Source of the DNA: Phaeosaccion multiseriatum
Taxonomy: Eukaryota > Ochrophyta, other classes
Length of the DNA stretch: 64,000 nt
Reading direction: 5' to 3'
Assembly (NCBI GenBank): GCA_965112735.1
Contig: OZ218961.1
Coordinates: 372,001 to 436,000, forward strand
The notes under the pieces are model-generated. The model worked only from the letters and a program-made list of their open reading frames with translations. It searched no databases and was not told the DNA's origin. How positions within the stretch are numbered: the first letter of the stretch is position 1; the number at the start of each line of letters is the position of its first letter. Shown here piece by piece: positions 36,701 through 49,815 of this stretch. The translations under genes were made by a program, and so were the position numbers.

Positions 36701-39700
36701 CAACAGCCCTGCATGCCTTCTCTTGGACACCTCTGTCCCCTGCGTGCTTCACCATGGCCGTCACCACCGCCTCGCACGCACCCGCCTCGCCCAGTCTCTT
36801 CTCGTTGGTATCATCGACACTCAGAATCGCAACAGCCCTGCATGCCATCTCTTGGACACCTCTGTCCTCTGCGTACTTCACCATGGCCGTCACCACCGCC
36901 TCGCACGCACCCGCCTCGCCCAGTCTCTTGTTGTTGGTATCATCTATACTCAGATTCGCAACAGCCCAGCATGCCATCTCTTGGACACCTCTGTCGTCTG
37001 CGTGCTTCACCATGGCCGTCACCACCGCCTCGCACGCACCCGCCTCGCCCAGTCTCTTGTTGTTGGTCTCGTTTCCACTGCTCAGATTCGTAACAGCTCT
37101 ACATGCCTGCTCTTGGACACCTCTGTCCTCTGCGTGCTTCACCATGACCGTCACCACCGCCTCGCACGCACCCGCCTCGCCCAGTCTCTTGTTGTTGGTA
37201 TCATCTATACTCAGATTCGCAACAGCCTTGCATGCCATCTCTTGGACACCTCTGTCGTCTGCGTGCTTCACCATGGCCGTCACCACCGCCTCGCACGCAC
37301 CCGCCTCGCCCAGTCTCTTGTTGTTGGTATCATCTATACTCAGATTCGCAACAGCCTTGCATGCCTGCTCTTGGATACCTCTGTCCTCTGCGTACTTCAC
37401 CATGGCCGTCACCACCGCCTCGCACGCACCCGCAGCACCGAGCCTGACCCTGACTTCATCGTCGCTGGCCAGGTATAGTACGACGTCAAGCCCTGCTAGT
37501 GCTACATTCACGTCCCCAGCGTGCTTCGAGAGAGCTCGAACCACTTCCTTGCCCATCCCCGCCTGCGCAAGGGGCAAGGCCTCCTCACCTGGACCGAGAC
37601 CGCCAGAGGAGGTGCTCGGACGGGGAAGAGCCGCGATGGCCTTGAGAGCGTGCTGCATCACTTCGCCCACTCCCTCGCCCTCGTAGCTCTGCAGGAGCGC
37701 CACCAAGACGCCGTACTCTCGCCCAGCAAGGGCGCTTGATATATTCCTCTTCACCTCGTCCTTCCCACTGGGTGTAGGCGATGCGCGTCCCTGCTGCTGC
37801 TGGGGCGGTGATGGCGGTACTGCTGGCCACTGGAATGCTGCGAATACTTGGTCCCGTGACGGGGGTACCGAAGAGGGAGAGCCAACTCGCCCTCGGGTTG
37901 CCTTGCTCTTGCCGACAGCGTCGAATCTCCCCCCCTCCTGCCGCTTCCTCGCCTTATCATCCGTAGCTTGGGCATCCGCCTCCCTCTCCTCCTCCTCCTC
38001 CTCCTCCTCCTGTTGCTGCTGGCGAAGCGATGCTGGGCGGGTCCGGCGGCCAACACCTCCACGCGGGTCGCTTCTCTCCTCCACTATGGCGCCCAAAGCT
38101 TGCGAGACGTCGCTGCTGGAGGGTCGCTGGCCTGGGGCCTGCTGCCAGCACTGCCGCATGAGGTCTTCGATGCGCTTGTCCTCTACCACGCATGTCTCCG
38201 GGAGGAGGGGCCTTTCCTTCTTCACGGCCACCCTCCTACATATATGAGCCTGACTCAGTCCTTGAAAGGGAAGCTGGAAGGACAGCATCTCGTACATCAC
38301 CATGCCGAAGCTGTGCAGGAGGGCACGGGCAGCAGTGTGGAAGGAGACGAAGGAACAGCGAAGCGGGTGAGCTAAAGTGGACTACAAGAAGTGACACAGT
38401 GCATTGGCGGCAGTCCGCCGAGGTAGAGAGGTGGCTCCTTAACGAAAGCTTCAGCATGCCCGGCCTGGGAGTGTACGACAGAGAACGAGAGGCACACCTC
38501 ACCCAAAGAGCAAGTTCAAATGCAGCGTCCGCTCAGCCAGCTTGCAAGCAAAGAAATACAGTCATTCACCTACACGCCGCCTCGCTCTCTGCCTCACCTG
38601 TACACATCCGCGGCAGGGGTACCCTTCTCCTCATCCCAAATCTCAGGAGCCATCCAATGATAAGACCCCACCGACTTTGCTCCAGCTGTGCTCATGGAGC
38701 TGCTGCCTGTCTTCATCTGACGAGCGAAAAAGGAGAACAGCAGACGGGGCGGGTAGGAGGTTGGGGCTGGGTGACACGTGGCTGCTGCGTCAGAGAAAGG
38801 CAGGCGAGGAAGTGGGCAGTAGGAGGGCAGCCCCCAAGAGAGCCACCTGTACTATTCCTCTGCTGCTGCCTCTTCTCCGCCACCCTTACCTTGGCCATGC
38901 CAAAGTCGCACACCTTGACCCTATTGCTGGGGTACACGAGGAAGTTCAGGCTCTTGACGTCTCGGTGCAGCACGTCCTCCGCATGGAGGTGGGCCAGGCC
39001 TCGCACACCGTCGTACAGCATCGCCACACGCTCATCCCACGTCGAAGGAGGGGCGTCTGGGCCTCCTTGCTGCTCTCCACCGCCGCACGTTGCGGCGTGC
39101 ATCTGCAGATACTCGTACAAGCTTCCCTCTGGAGCGAGCTCCATCACCACGCACAGCGTGGGCTCCACTGTGCACGCGCCGTACAGAGGCACGATGAAGT
39201 CGTGGCGCAGCCAGTTGTGGACCTTGATTTCGTTGCGGAACTCCTTTAGCTCTTTGGCGCTCAGAGCCGCGCCATTACCGGTGATCACCTTCACTGCCAC
39301 TGTCGTCGTTCTCCGCCACTTGGCGACTCTCACCGCCCCGAAGCTGCCCTGGCCCAGACACCCCGCCGCGCTCTCATCAACCTCGAGGTCGGAAAAATCA
39401 ATCTCCTTGAAGCCTAAGATCCTCTCCCCCGCCTGCAGTCGACTCACCCTCAGCGCCTCCACCACATCCTTGTACCGCTCGTCCATCTTGCTCGTCTTCT
39501 CCTTCTCGTCCTCCAGGTCTTGGAGCAATTTGGTCATGTCCTCCTCTTCGTCCCTTTGACGGTGTGCCTCCTCCTGCTGTGCGGCAAGTCTCGCCCTCAC
39601 CGTCTCGCTCAGCTGAAGGTGCAGTATACACTCATCAAGGCGACTGTGGAATTCCGCAAAGACGCCAATATGTGCCTTGGCGCGGCGCTGGATCTTCCAC

Positions 39701-39954
39701 CACGTCTGAGTTGCGGCATACTCACTGAGCTTGTCCTCAATCTCCCGGACCAGCGCAAGCAGGAAGCGTAGGGCACTATCCCTCTCCTCCTCCCATACCC
39801 CCTCCCTTGTGAGAGCCTGCAGAGGCGCCTCCAGCATCGTGAGCCGGTCAGCGACGCGCTTACACTGCTTGGGGTAGCATTTGACACGCGCTGCGTGGGT
39901 CATGATTGACTGTATACCTGTGAACACCAGACTTACAACAAGCTCGGCCTCCAT
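33774..39954 (-). CDS. MLKL-N-like four-helix domain + TKL protein kinase + about 28 armadillo repeats
   Basis: Three exons, 38890-39954, 38598-38716 and 33774-38310, give 1906 residues. Residues 1-170 form a helical domain like the MLKL/HeLo-type N-terminal bundle (KQCKRVADRLTMLEAPLQAL), then a coiled coil. The kinase domain (about 200-500) has every catalytic element: GQGSFGAVRVA, VAVKVI, HRDVKSLNFL, DFGMAK, SYHWMAPEIW, DVYSFGMVMYEML. TKL class is indicated. A Glu/Arg/Pro-rich linker follows, then about 28 armadillo-type repeats of 43-44 residues with consensus GACEAVVTAMVKHAEDRGVQ plus EQACWAVATLS, nearly identical to each other except the last five or so. The last repeat degenerates at the C-terminus. 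ARM solenoids bind proteins, so this looks like a signalling kinase with a large docking surface. The unspliced repeat exon is 4.5 kb, and its antisense frames are also open. Confidence 0.93.
34000..37440 (-). repeat. Tandem 129/132-bp armadillo-encoding repeats
   Basis: About 26 in-frame units alternate between a 132-bp type ending SSGNETNNKRLGE and a 129-bp type ending VDDTNEKRLGE or IDDTNNKRLGE. Differences between units cluster at four or five codons (for example QEQAC or QEMAC, then G/W/R/Q before AVA). This points to recent unequal exchange or gene conversion. Confidence 0.93.
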
Positions 39955-40395
39955 GATCAGCACTACTAGGCTGGGCGATGGTCTTCCCTTCGCTGCACGT
40001 TGTGGTATATATAGTCCTCGTCGTCCAAAAGAAAGACAAGGAGAAATGGGAAGGAAGAAAAAGACGTCCCCCCTTCTCTCTCTCGGTAATTACACTAGCA
40101 CCACCATCGGCCCTTCTTATGCTCTTCGAATGGGGAATTTCCCCCCCCTAATGGATGGCCTCTGGGATCTGAGATACTTTTCATCGTTCGATCCAGATCG
40201 ATCGATCACGCATCGATCACGCAATTCGAAGCAATTTGAACCTAAGGTTACGTATTGTACCATCATCTGCAAGGCCTCCACATCCAGCGTCACAAATGGC
40301 TGAGCTTGACAAGAACTTCTCTTATCTCTCTTCCTCCTCCACAGCCGGTGTATACATAATCTCCTCCACAGCGGGAGGAAGAAGGAGGCGAGGTG
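39955..40395. promoter_or_regulatory. Divergent promoter region, ARM kinase / BioD-Trx fusion
   Basis: There are 441 bp between divergent starts. GGTATATATAG at 40010-40020 is a good TATA-like element about 60 bp upstream of the kinase start (minus orientation). CGATCGATC and related GATC palindromes are at 40195-40220. Confidence 0.5.
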
Positions 40396-42175
40396 ATGGC
40401 AAAGCTTGCGGAGATAATCACGCGTTCACCACTCCTGGCAGCAGCTTCAACTCATGCGGACGGTGGCCCCTTGGGCGAGGGCGGGGGCCTGTTCGCTCGC
40501 TTGGGGTTGCGAGACTTGCCTCCCCTGGAAAGTGTGCGAGTCACTCACCATATCGGTGAAGTCAGCAAGACGAGACTGAGCGAGGGCGGCGGCGAGCCTA
40601 CCATCAGCAATGTCATTTTATTTCACTGGAACGGCCGAGTGATCTACACGGCCTTCATTCCAGAGGAGGGGGAGCGGTGGTCGCATATCCGCACGTGCCT
40701 TCTCTTGCTGGACAGCAATCCTTACACGCTGCTCCAAATGGCAGCACAGGAAGAGGAAGAGAAGACGGCCCAAGAAGAGCAACAGAAGCAGCAGCACCAG
40801 CACAAGCAGGAGCAGCACCAGCAAGACACCAACAAGGCCGATGCTCTGCTGCTCTTCGTGTCTGGCGACCGCTCTCAGGTCGGCAAGAGCAGTGCATGCC
40901 TCGGTCTCCTGGGATCCTTGCTCGCGCTGGGCTTCGCTCCCTCCGAGCTGGCCTACATCAAGCCCGCCACCCAGTGCGAGGCGCCCCAGCTCGTCGGGAA
41001 GTGGTGCCACGCCAAGGGAATCCGCGGCAGAGGTACGAAGAGCGTGGACAGATGAGTGATTTCTTTCCACCACTCAATCATTAAACCTAAACAGGGCCCC
41101 ACCCCGCCACACGAGACCGCTTGAAGGGAAGCCAACTTGTAGCGGAGTATAGGAGGGTGGGGGTGTCTTGTTTGTGGCATACGTTGCCCACCTCGATAGA
41201 GCAACTACTGCTCAGGGTACAGCTGTCGTTGACTGCCGTCTGCATCGTGTTAAGGCAGCTCCTCCTCCTCCCCCACTCACCACTGACCCTCCCTTACGTA
41301 CGCATTGACCTGCGCTGTATTCTCGATGCTGCACCATCCCCTTCCTCCCTTTCTCCCCCACTCCTCCACTCCTCACACCCTCACCTCTTCCACCCCCTCA
41401 TCCCCCCACTCCCCCACCCTCTCCTCCCCCACACCCCGCCCCCCACTCCCCGCACTCTCTTCTCTTACCCCCAGGCATTGGCCCTATCGTCTTCTACAAG
41501 GGCTTCACACGTGCCTTCCTCAAGGGGCAGGGCGGCACCTCACATGAGCTTCTGGCGGACGCTGTTGACGCCGTCAGAGACATCGCCCGAGGGAAGCGCC
41601 TCGTCATCGTGGACGGAGTTGGGTACCCCGCAGTTGGGTCCATCTGCGGTGTAAGCAACGCGGATGTGGCGCATGCATTGGGCGCACCGGTGATATTGAT
41701 TGGCAAGCAGGGTGTGGGGGATGCGGTAGACTCGTTCAATCTCAACGCGACCTTCTTCGCCAGCAAGGGGGTGGACGTGTTGGGAGGGGTGTTTAACCGC
41801 ATCAGCGAGAGCGGCTTTTACAGCGTGGACAAGTGCAAGGAGGCCATCAGCTTGTACTTTGCACGCGAGAGGCCCACCCTCATGCCCTATGGCTTTGTAC
41901 CCGAAGTTGCTCCGCTGAGTACAAGTAGCAGTGGCAGCGGGCCTTCTCCTTCTTCGCTGCCGACTGCGGCCGAATCAGCTTCAGCTTCAACCTCAGCGCC
42001 AGTCCAACCCTCGTCTCCTCCTCCTCCTGCTGCTGCTGCTGCTGCTGCTGCTGATGCTGATGCTGCTCCTCCTGCTCCCGCTCCGATGGCAGTAGAGACC
42101 GCAGAAGAACTCGCGAGCCTCTTTGACAACACTACCACCACTACCACCACCACCACTACCACTACCACCACCACC

Positions 42176-42216
<41 letters not shown>

Positions 42217-43459
42217 GGCTGGAGATGAGGCCGAGGGTGGGGAGTGCGGCACCTCTGGCAGCAGAGTGGTGCTGGTGGACTTTGCAGCGGCATGGTGTGG
42301 CAACTGCAAGAAGCTCACCCCGGAGCTGCGGCACTTGGCTGCCACGTACGCAGGAGGCAGGCGGTGTTTCCGAGTTGCCACTGTGGATGTGGACGACGCG
42401 CAGGAGCTCGCTGACGCCTATGATGTGTCCGCCCTGCCTACCGTTGTGCTGCTCGAGAAGGAGGAGGGAGGAGGAGGAGGAGGAGGAGGAGGAGGAGGAG
42501 GAGGAGGAGAGATGAAGGAGATTGGCAGGTTTGTGTGTGGTGGGAGTGCGTCTGAGGGAATGAGTGGGCAGTATGGGTATGTACGTGCTTTTGTCTCTCT
42601 CTTTCCCTCTCTGCCTGTCCCCCTCTCTCTCCTTCTCTCTCCCCCTCCCTCTCTCTTTCCCTCCCTCCCTTCCCCCCTCTCTCCCTCCCACCCTCCCTCC
42701 GAACCTCCCGCTCTAGCCTTTGGCGGCACTTCAGGCCGGAGACTTCCTTTTCCCCTTCACCTCGCCACCCCTTCATACTGCTCCTCTGCTGTATCACCAA
42801 CTGTTCCTGCTGTCCCCTCTCCTCCTTTTCTTCTCTACTCTCACTCTTTCCTTTCCGCGGTCTCTACGTGGACGATGTATTCTCGATAACGATATAATAT
42901 CGATGGGCCATGTATGTTCATTAGGTACAGCGGAAGCGATCCCGCAGAGCTTCGGAGGTTTGTGACGAAGCACTTGGACAACCCAGGGGGGGCATCTAAA
43001 GATGGCAGTCAACGCACGGCCGCCGAGGGTGCTGCTGGTGCTCATGGCGGTGCTGGAGGAAGCGGGGCTACCGCTGGCAACGACGACGGTGAGGAGGAGG
43101 AGAACGAATTGCAAAGCCAGCTGGCGTGGGCTGATCACTTCATCTCGGTGTTTAGCGAGCGAGTGGATGTGGAACGGTTGGTGCAAGACCTGCAGCAGCG
43201 GCGTCGCCAAAGTCGGAGCGTTGGTCAAGGCGAGATGCCATCTGTAAGTGGGGCTCCCACCATCACCACCACCAGCAGCAGCAGCAGCAGCAGCAGCGGC
43301 GGCAACGGTAGCGGAGGAGGTAGCAGCAGCAGTCTCGAGAAGGAGCAGGGCAGAGCAGTTGGTGATACAGCAGTCGAGGGAGGCTCGGTGAAACGGCCGA
43401 GACTGACACGGGAGGAGATTGAGAGTGGCGCAAAGAAGGAAGGCGCTGCGGGGGGATGA
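40396..43459 (+). CDS. Dethiobiotin-synthetase-like (AAA_26) P-loop domain fused to thioredoxin domain
   Basis: Exons 40396-41032, 41475-42528 and 42925-43459 give 741 residues. After an unrecognised N-terminal region (about 1-150, with a Gln/His-rich linker) comes a P-loop, SGDRSQVGKS, then LAYIKPATQCEAPQL, VIVDGVGYPAVGSI and GVFNRISESGF, the layout of BioD/CobQ-like amidoligase-type NTPases (AAA_26). A 100-residue low-complexity linker (Ser, Pro/Ala, then Thr and Asn runs) leads to a thioredoxin domain: VVLVDFAAAWCGNCKKLTPE (active-site WCxxC) and the cis-Pro ALPTVVLLEK. A poly-Gly run interrupts its last strand and intron 2 splits its last helix. The C-terminus is Ser-rich and ends in a basic RPRLTREEIE segment. 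The combination suggests redox-linked cofactor chemistry, but the substrate is unknown and a true biotin role is not shown. Confidence 0.85.
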
Positions 43460-44277
43460 GGGCGGAAGAGGGCTGCGAAGTAGTGGAAGGAGGGGAGGAG
43501 GGGAGTCGTCGGGGGGGGGGGAGGGGAAGAGGGCATCCCTAAGGCATATGGGTCTTGTTACGAAGAGGGCGATGTAACGTCTGCACCGTGGAAGACCTGC
43601 TGCCGGCCTTCCTCTCCCCCTTCCCCTCTTCCATCCACTGCCATCCTCCTCTCTTCCTCCTCCCGCCGCCCTCCCCCTCCGCTAGAAGCTTCGCAGCTCT
43701 CCACCCCTTCACCCCCTTCTCCCTCGCCGCTCGCTCCAGTGGCGCTCCACATCTATGCCATCTAGTGCCATCTAGTGCCATCAGTCCTCCACATCTATGC
43801 CATCTAGTGCCATCAGTCATCTCCAGCAGCAGCAGCAGGAGGAGGAGGAGGAGGGGAGGAGCAGTGCTGAAGGACGATAATGACGGGCCGTTTCGTTTCC
43901 AATTTGTGAAACGGTCTTGACCCCCCAAAAAGCACCAGCGACTCTCCAGTACAATAGAGGCACCAGTAGCACCAGCAGTTGGTGATACACCACCACCAGC
44001 ACATCGTGTACACAACCTGTAAGTAGTAGACCGATCTAGTAGTTTTGTGTAAAAGAGGAATCCCTGGGTTTTCCCCTTCCACGTTCCAGAGGTGGGTGTG
44101 ACTTTCCTCCCAGCGTCCAGAGTAGCTATAGGCATCTCTCTCAGGCCTCAGTCGTGCGTCACACCTTTGTACCGATGGGATTCAATTCGGAGGCCGCGAG
44201 CACACTGAAACTTAGATTCACCCCCTCCTTCACGCACTGACCCTCGCTGAGGTACCCTTTGTTTTCTGAAACTGCTT
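43460..44277. other. Intergenic region between converging genes
   Basis: It holds a short repeat GCCATCTAGTGCCATC at 43757-43820 (related GCCATCTGGTGCCATC at 27292-27310), the dispersed CCATCCACTGCCATCC at about 43629, and TTGGTGATACA at 43979. No gene is supported. Confidence 0.55.
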
Positions 44278-44473
44278 CTACGCGTCCAAGGAGGAGGGCC
44301 CCTCTCCGTCATACACGTCATACACGTTCCTCTCATGGGGGGGTTTGTAGACGAGGTTGAGGGCTTCGAAGATGCTCTCTTCGGTATAGCACTCGATCCG
44401 CTTTCCTTTGCCCAACTGTGGGAGAGAGGGGGAGGGATGGGAGGGGTGGGGAGTGGGGAGGGGAGGGAGAGGA

Positions 44474-44510
<37 letters not shown>

Positions 44511-46611
44511 GGGGGAGGAGGCAGGGGACGAGGGGGACCAGGATAGAGGGAGGGGAGGATAGACAGAGAGAGGGGGAGGGAGGGAGGGAGGGAGGGAGGG
44601 AGGGAGGGAGGGAGGAAGGGAGGAAGGAAGCAAGGTGGGAAAGGGAAAGGGGTGGGGGGGTGAGCAAGAGGGCCAAGTGGCGTGAAGAAGGCAAGGCGAA
44701 AGTGAGAGGGATACACTGGTAGAGTTAAAGTGAGAGATACGCAGTGGTAGACACGAGTCGAGCGTGTAGGCGAACGAAATCAATCGGCGCTTCTTCTTCC
44801 CTCATTCCTCCGTGTGGGCCTCATCCCACCTACACTCACTCACTCCCTCACTCACTCACTCACTCATCACCTCACTCACTCACTCATCCACTCACTCACT
44901 CACTCACTCACTCACTAATTCACATACCCACGCACTCCCTCCCTCCCTCCCGCTCCCCCTCTCTCCCTCCCTTACTCGCCCCCCCCCCCCCCTCACTCAC
45001 TCACTCACTCACTCACCAGCTCATAGTTGGCGCCCCTGCGAGCGTGGAATAGCCCCTTGTCGCTGAGAGTGAGTTTACTCAGACCTGCAAATCTCCGCAT
45101 AGAGCGGTTGAAGTGCGCGCTGCCGGTGAAGTAAAGCACAGCGGAGGCGAAGTCCTTGGCGGGGTATACCTTCATTTATGAAGAAAAGTAACGTGAGACA
45201 GTGGAGAGCATGGGGTAGATTGTAGTTTGAGCTTCAGTTGTGTTTGTGTGTTGAGTGTGAGTTTCCATTGGCGGGGCACCCCTTACATAACATGACACAA
45301 GGGGGGGGCTGGTACGACGTGAGTAGGTTGTGAGTTTGAGGGTGGTTTAATAACATCTGAGTTTGAGTTTCCGGTTGATCGGCCTCGATCAACACCTCGA
45401 TCATTATGTCGACCTCGATATGGATACCGATACGTGGAGTAGGTGTGTCTTGTAACCCCATCCTTCAACCACCCACCACCCTCCCTCCCTCCCTCCCTCC
45501 CTCTCTCCCTCGCTCCCTCCCTCCCTCCCTCCCTCCCTCTCTCCTTCTCTTCCTCCACTCCACTCCCATGCTCACCTTCATGTCTATCCTCCGATACTTC
45601 GGCCGTACACTGCCATCTGCACTACCCTTATCGAGCTTGCATATGCCCATGTAGACGTCTGCCATGTCTTCAACATGAGGGCCGGGTAGCTGTAAGTGGT
45701 CCGTGAGGAAGCCTCTCTCACTCAGGACACGCGTCAGAGCATGGAGGAGGTCACAGTGCTGTGGGAGACAGAGAGAGAGAGAGGAGGGGGGTGTTGGAGT
45801 GAAGCGGGGATGGGGGAGGGAGGGAGGCGGAGGAGGGGAAGGGAGGATGTTAAGACTCGTGTGGCGAGGAAAGGGGAGGATACTAGAGGCGTATGGTACA
45901 TGGAGGGGGGAGGAGAGGAGAGAAGAGGAGAGAAGAGGAGAGCAGAGGGGAGGAGAGCAGAGGGGAGGAGAGGAGAGGAGAGGAGAGGCGTGGGGGGAGG
46001 AGGAGGGAAGGAACAGGGCCGCGGCCATTGTAGCATAGGGTACATCAGGTAGCGGTTGGCGGTTCCTCGTAAGGGTATACCCCCTCACCCCGCACCCTTC
46101 CCCCCTCAGCCCCCACTCCTCACCCCTCTGTCCTGACACCCCTCATCCCTCTGTCCTGACACCCCTCATCCCTCTGTCCTGACACCCCTCACCCCTCACT
46201 CCTCCCCCCTCACCCCTCACCTCCCTCCCCTTGGGCGGCGCAAAGAGTATGTCAATGTCTCCGCAGGTTGCCTTCCCTCTCCTGTAGGAGCCGCAGACAA
46301 CACTCCTCACGCCGGGGCAGAGCGCCTCCGCCGCCTGTCTCACCACCTGATCAATGGCAGTGGATGGCAGTGGATGGCAGTGGAAGTGGATGAGTTTCAG
46401 TCTGGTGTCCGTATGTCTGAGTGTTGTCGGAGTGTGCGTCTCTGTGTATGTATGGCACTCTTAAAAGGTGGCTCGCTCTTGGCTCTTGAATGAGTACGGT
46501 ACTCTGTTGAGGGTGACTCTACTATCTCTTGACTCCTCACACACCTCATACAGCTGCGCGGCCTCACTGCGCGGCATCTTCTCCTGGAGGTCTTCGTACC
46601 TGTTCACGCAC

Positions 46612-46647
<36 letters not shown>

Positions 46648-49631
46648 GCACGCACGCACATACCCACACAGGTATGTCAGCACATACTCACGTAAGCACA
46701 CACACATAGAACACATGCACACGGCGGACGATAAATCACGCACGGGGTACAATGTGCCTGTGCGGGGTATTCCCTCCGTCGCTTCGATGTGCCGCGCCCG
46801 CACACACACGGAGACACATGACAACAGAAGAGAGACGGGGAATATCGACCGGGACAGGGAGAGGGAGACAAGTGGGAGACAAGGGAAAGAGGGACAGGGA
46901 GAGAGAGAGAGACAGAGAGAAAAAGACATGGAGAGAGACAGAGAGAGGCAGATGGAGGGAGAAGGACAGAGAGAGAGAGAGAGGCACATGGAGGGAGAAG
47001 GACAGAGAGAGAGAGAGGGGAGAGGGAGAGAGGAAGGGAGAGAAGAGAGTAGAGAGAGCGAGAGAGAGACATCGAGAGAGAAGGGGATAGAAAGGCACCT
47101 ACGTCGCATAGAGAAGGCCACACAACACACAAACAAGCACCACACCCTCCCCTCACCTCTTGAGGCCGGTCCTTTGTCGCGGACTGAGCACGTGCTGCCC
47201 CCTTTCTCGAAGGTCGGCAATGCTCGTGTAGCCCGACTTGATGAGGTTCTCAGCACTGGCAAAGCCCACCCAAGGGATGCCCATAAACTTGATCATGAGC
47301 TGTAGTTGGGGGTCGCTGCGGCAGATACCCAAGATTGACAGGCCTTTGGGGCCTCGGGATACGAGCTCGTTCAGCCAGGCGATTGGTACCTTGTCCTCGG
47401 GATATGAGCTGGGGAATGAGGAGGGAGGGACAGAGAGGAGGAGAGAGAAAGAGGGGACGAGAAGGAGAGAAAAAACCGAGGGACAGGGGAAAAGGAGAGA
47501 GAGGGAGGGGGAGACAGAGCGAGGGGGGGGGAGAGAAAAAGAGAAGGCGAGCAGGAGATAAGTGATAAACAGAGGGAGAGAGAGAGAGAGAGAAGAGGAA
47601 GATAGAGTGTGGACATGGCCAGAGTGTTGGCCAGCAAGGACAGGGGGCGGAACTGGAAGCGGAATGAGGGGGGGGGGGGCGCAGAACGTGAGGAGGACGG
47701 GGCCCCTGACCCAAGCAATTTGGGTGCTTTCTCGAGCCTTTGCTCTCTTCCCTCCCCCATGAATCACCGCAGGAAAGCCTCCCTACCTCCCTCCCCTCCT
47801 CCCCTTCTTCCTTCCTTCCCTCCCTCCCCCTTACCCTCACCCCGCCTCCCTGCCTCACTCACCCCTTGTTCTTCTTGAAAAACTTTTTGAGTCCATGCTG
47901 GGAGTCGACTTTCTTGGTGTACATCTTTAACAGTCCGATGAGCTTCTGCAAATTGCGTGCATTCCACTGCAGGTCGCTGAGGACCGCGCCGGGACCGCTG
48001 GCGCTCTTGGTATTCACCTGTTTCGTGTTGGTTTCAGGCTTAGTTTCCAGTTTGCAATGACCTCAAACTACCGATATCGACATTGAAATATAGCGAACAC
48101 GCTCCAACCACTACCGATATCGACATTGAAATATAGCTAACACTCCAATGATATTGAAATATAGCGAACACGCTCCAACCAGTCCAGAGCTGCCTCGCTT
48201 CACTTTTTCGGCCTCGAGCCACAAGTGAGTACAGTTCCTCCCAGTCAGTTTTTGAGTTTCAGTTCATTTGTCTGACCTCGAAATCGGAACACGAAAGACC
48301 TCCATATCGACCTCGATATCGACGTCGATAGACACGCTTCTCACCTTGGCCTGTAGGTACGAATACAGCTCCTCGAGAGGGCCGGTGAGGTGCTTGTTCC
48401 GGTTGGCGGCAGTCACGGACAGCTGGCAGGCGAACTTCTCTCGATCGGGCGGATTAAAGCGCCCGCGCTTCCTCCTTGATCCTCCTCCTCCTGTTCCTTC
48501 GACTCCTCCTCCTGCTTCCGCTGCTGCTCCTCCTTGGGCTGCTTCCTTGCGTTCTTTGGGGGACCCAAGTCTCTCCATGTAAGGCATTTTGATGTTCAGG
48601 TTTCTTGAGGGCGGAACGAAGACGGAGGGCGCGGTGGAGGGGTGGAGGGGTGGAGGTGTGGAGGGAGGGAGGGAGGGAGGGAGGGAGGGGGAGAGGGTAG
48701 CAGGGGCATATGGGCAGAGAGGGGAAGCGGGGGCAGCACAGGCATATGGGCACAAAGAGGAACGAGGTGAGCACGGGAGAGGGTGAAGCGGGGGCAACAG
48801 AGGAAGGCTATCACCCTGGAGTAAGAGATGGCACCGCAAAGTCAAATATGGCAGCCGACGGGTTGCCGCGTTGCTAGCTTAGCGACAGCGCCAGCGCCTG
48901 AGAGAGCCTACCTCGAGATCGTACAAGCTATGGAATGCACGCACGCACACACGCACGCACGCACCTACGGTCACCCGATTCCGCCCCACAGATGGCCCTT
49001 CACCACAAACATGCACGCACACACACACACACATACACACACACACACACCCTCATCGAGGCACAGGTCAAGCAATCAGACAGAGCGCTGGAGACATGGA
49101 CGCACGTACCCGTCTTCAGGCAGCGCCCCCGCCATTCCTGACTTGCGATGGAGCTCGTCGAAGCTCTCACAGTTGGCGTTATATTCGTCTGTATCCCCAC
49201 CACCCGCCGCCTCTCCAACAGAAGGCTTCTCCCACAGCGTCAGGGACGACGCTCTCGCCTTCCGATGCTCCTCGAATCCACGGCCTTGGGAGTCGTTCTG
49301 TGAAGAGTACACCGAGCAGGAGCTCTCCAGAGAAGAGACTGCAGAGACCCCCCCTCCCCCTTCCCCTCCCCTTTCCCCTTCCCCTTCCCCTTTCCCTCCC
49401 CCTTTCCCTCCCCCTCCCCCCTCCCCTCCCCCTCCCCCTCCCCCTCCCCCTCCCCCTTCCCCTTCCCCTCCCCCTTTCCCTTCCCCTCTCCCTTCCCCTC
49501 CCCCTTCCCCTTCCCCTCCCCCTCCCCCTCCCCCTTCCCCTTCCCCTTCCCCTCCCCCTTCCCCTCCCCCTCCCCTTGGCGAAGGAGTGTCCTTTGGGAA
49601 GGGGGAGTCTCCACCCCCCTGCTGCTGCTGT

Positions 49632-49697
<66 letters not shown>

Positions 49698-49776
49698 AGG
49701 TTGTTCTCTCGGTTTTGCCCGCTCTTGTGGTGTACGACCAGGGCCGCCGACAACGGCTTTGGTTGCTGTTTCGCCA

Positions 49777-49815
<39 letters not shown>

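Noticed and set aside
33831-37478. Very long plus-strand ORFs (up to 680 aa) with repeated DTSVLCVLHHGRHHRLARTR-like residues
   Set aside because: They are antisense shadows of the armadillo repeats. The minus-strand frame gives a recognisable ARM consensus continuous with a kinase domain.
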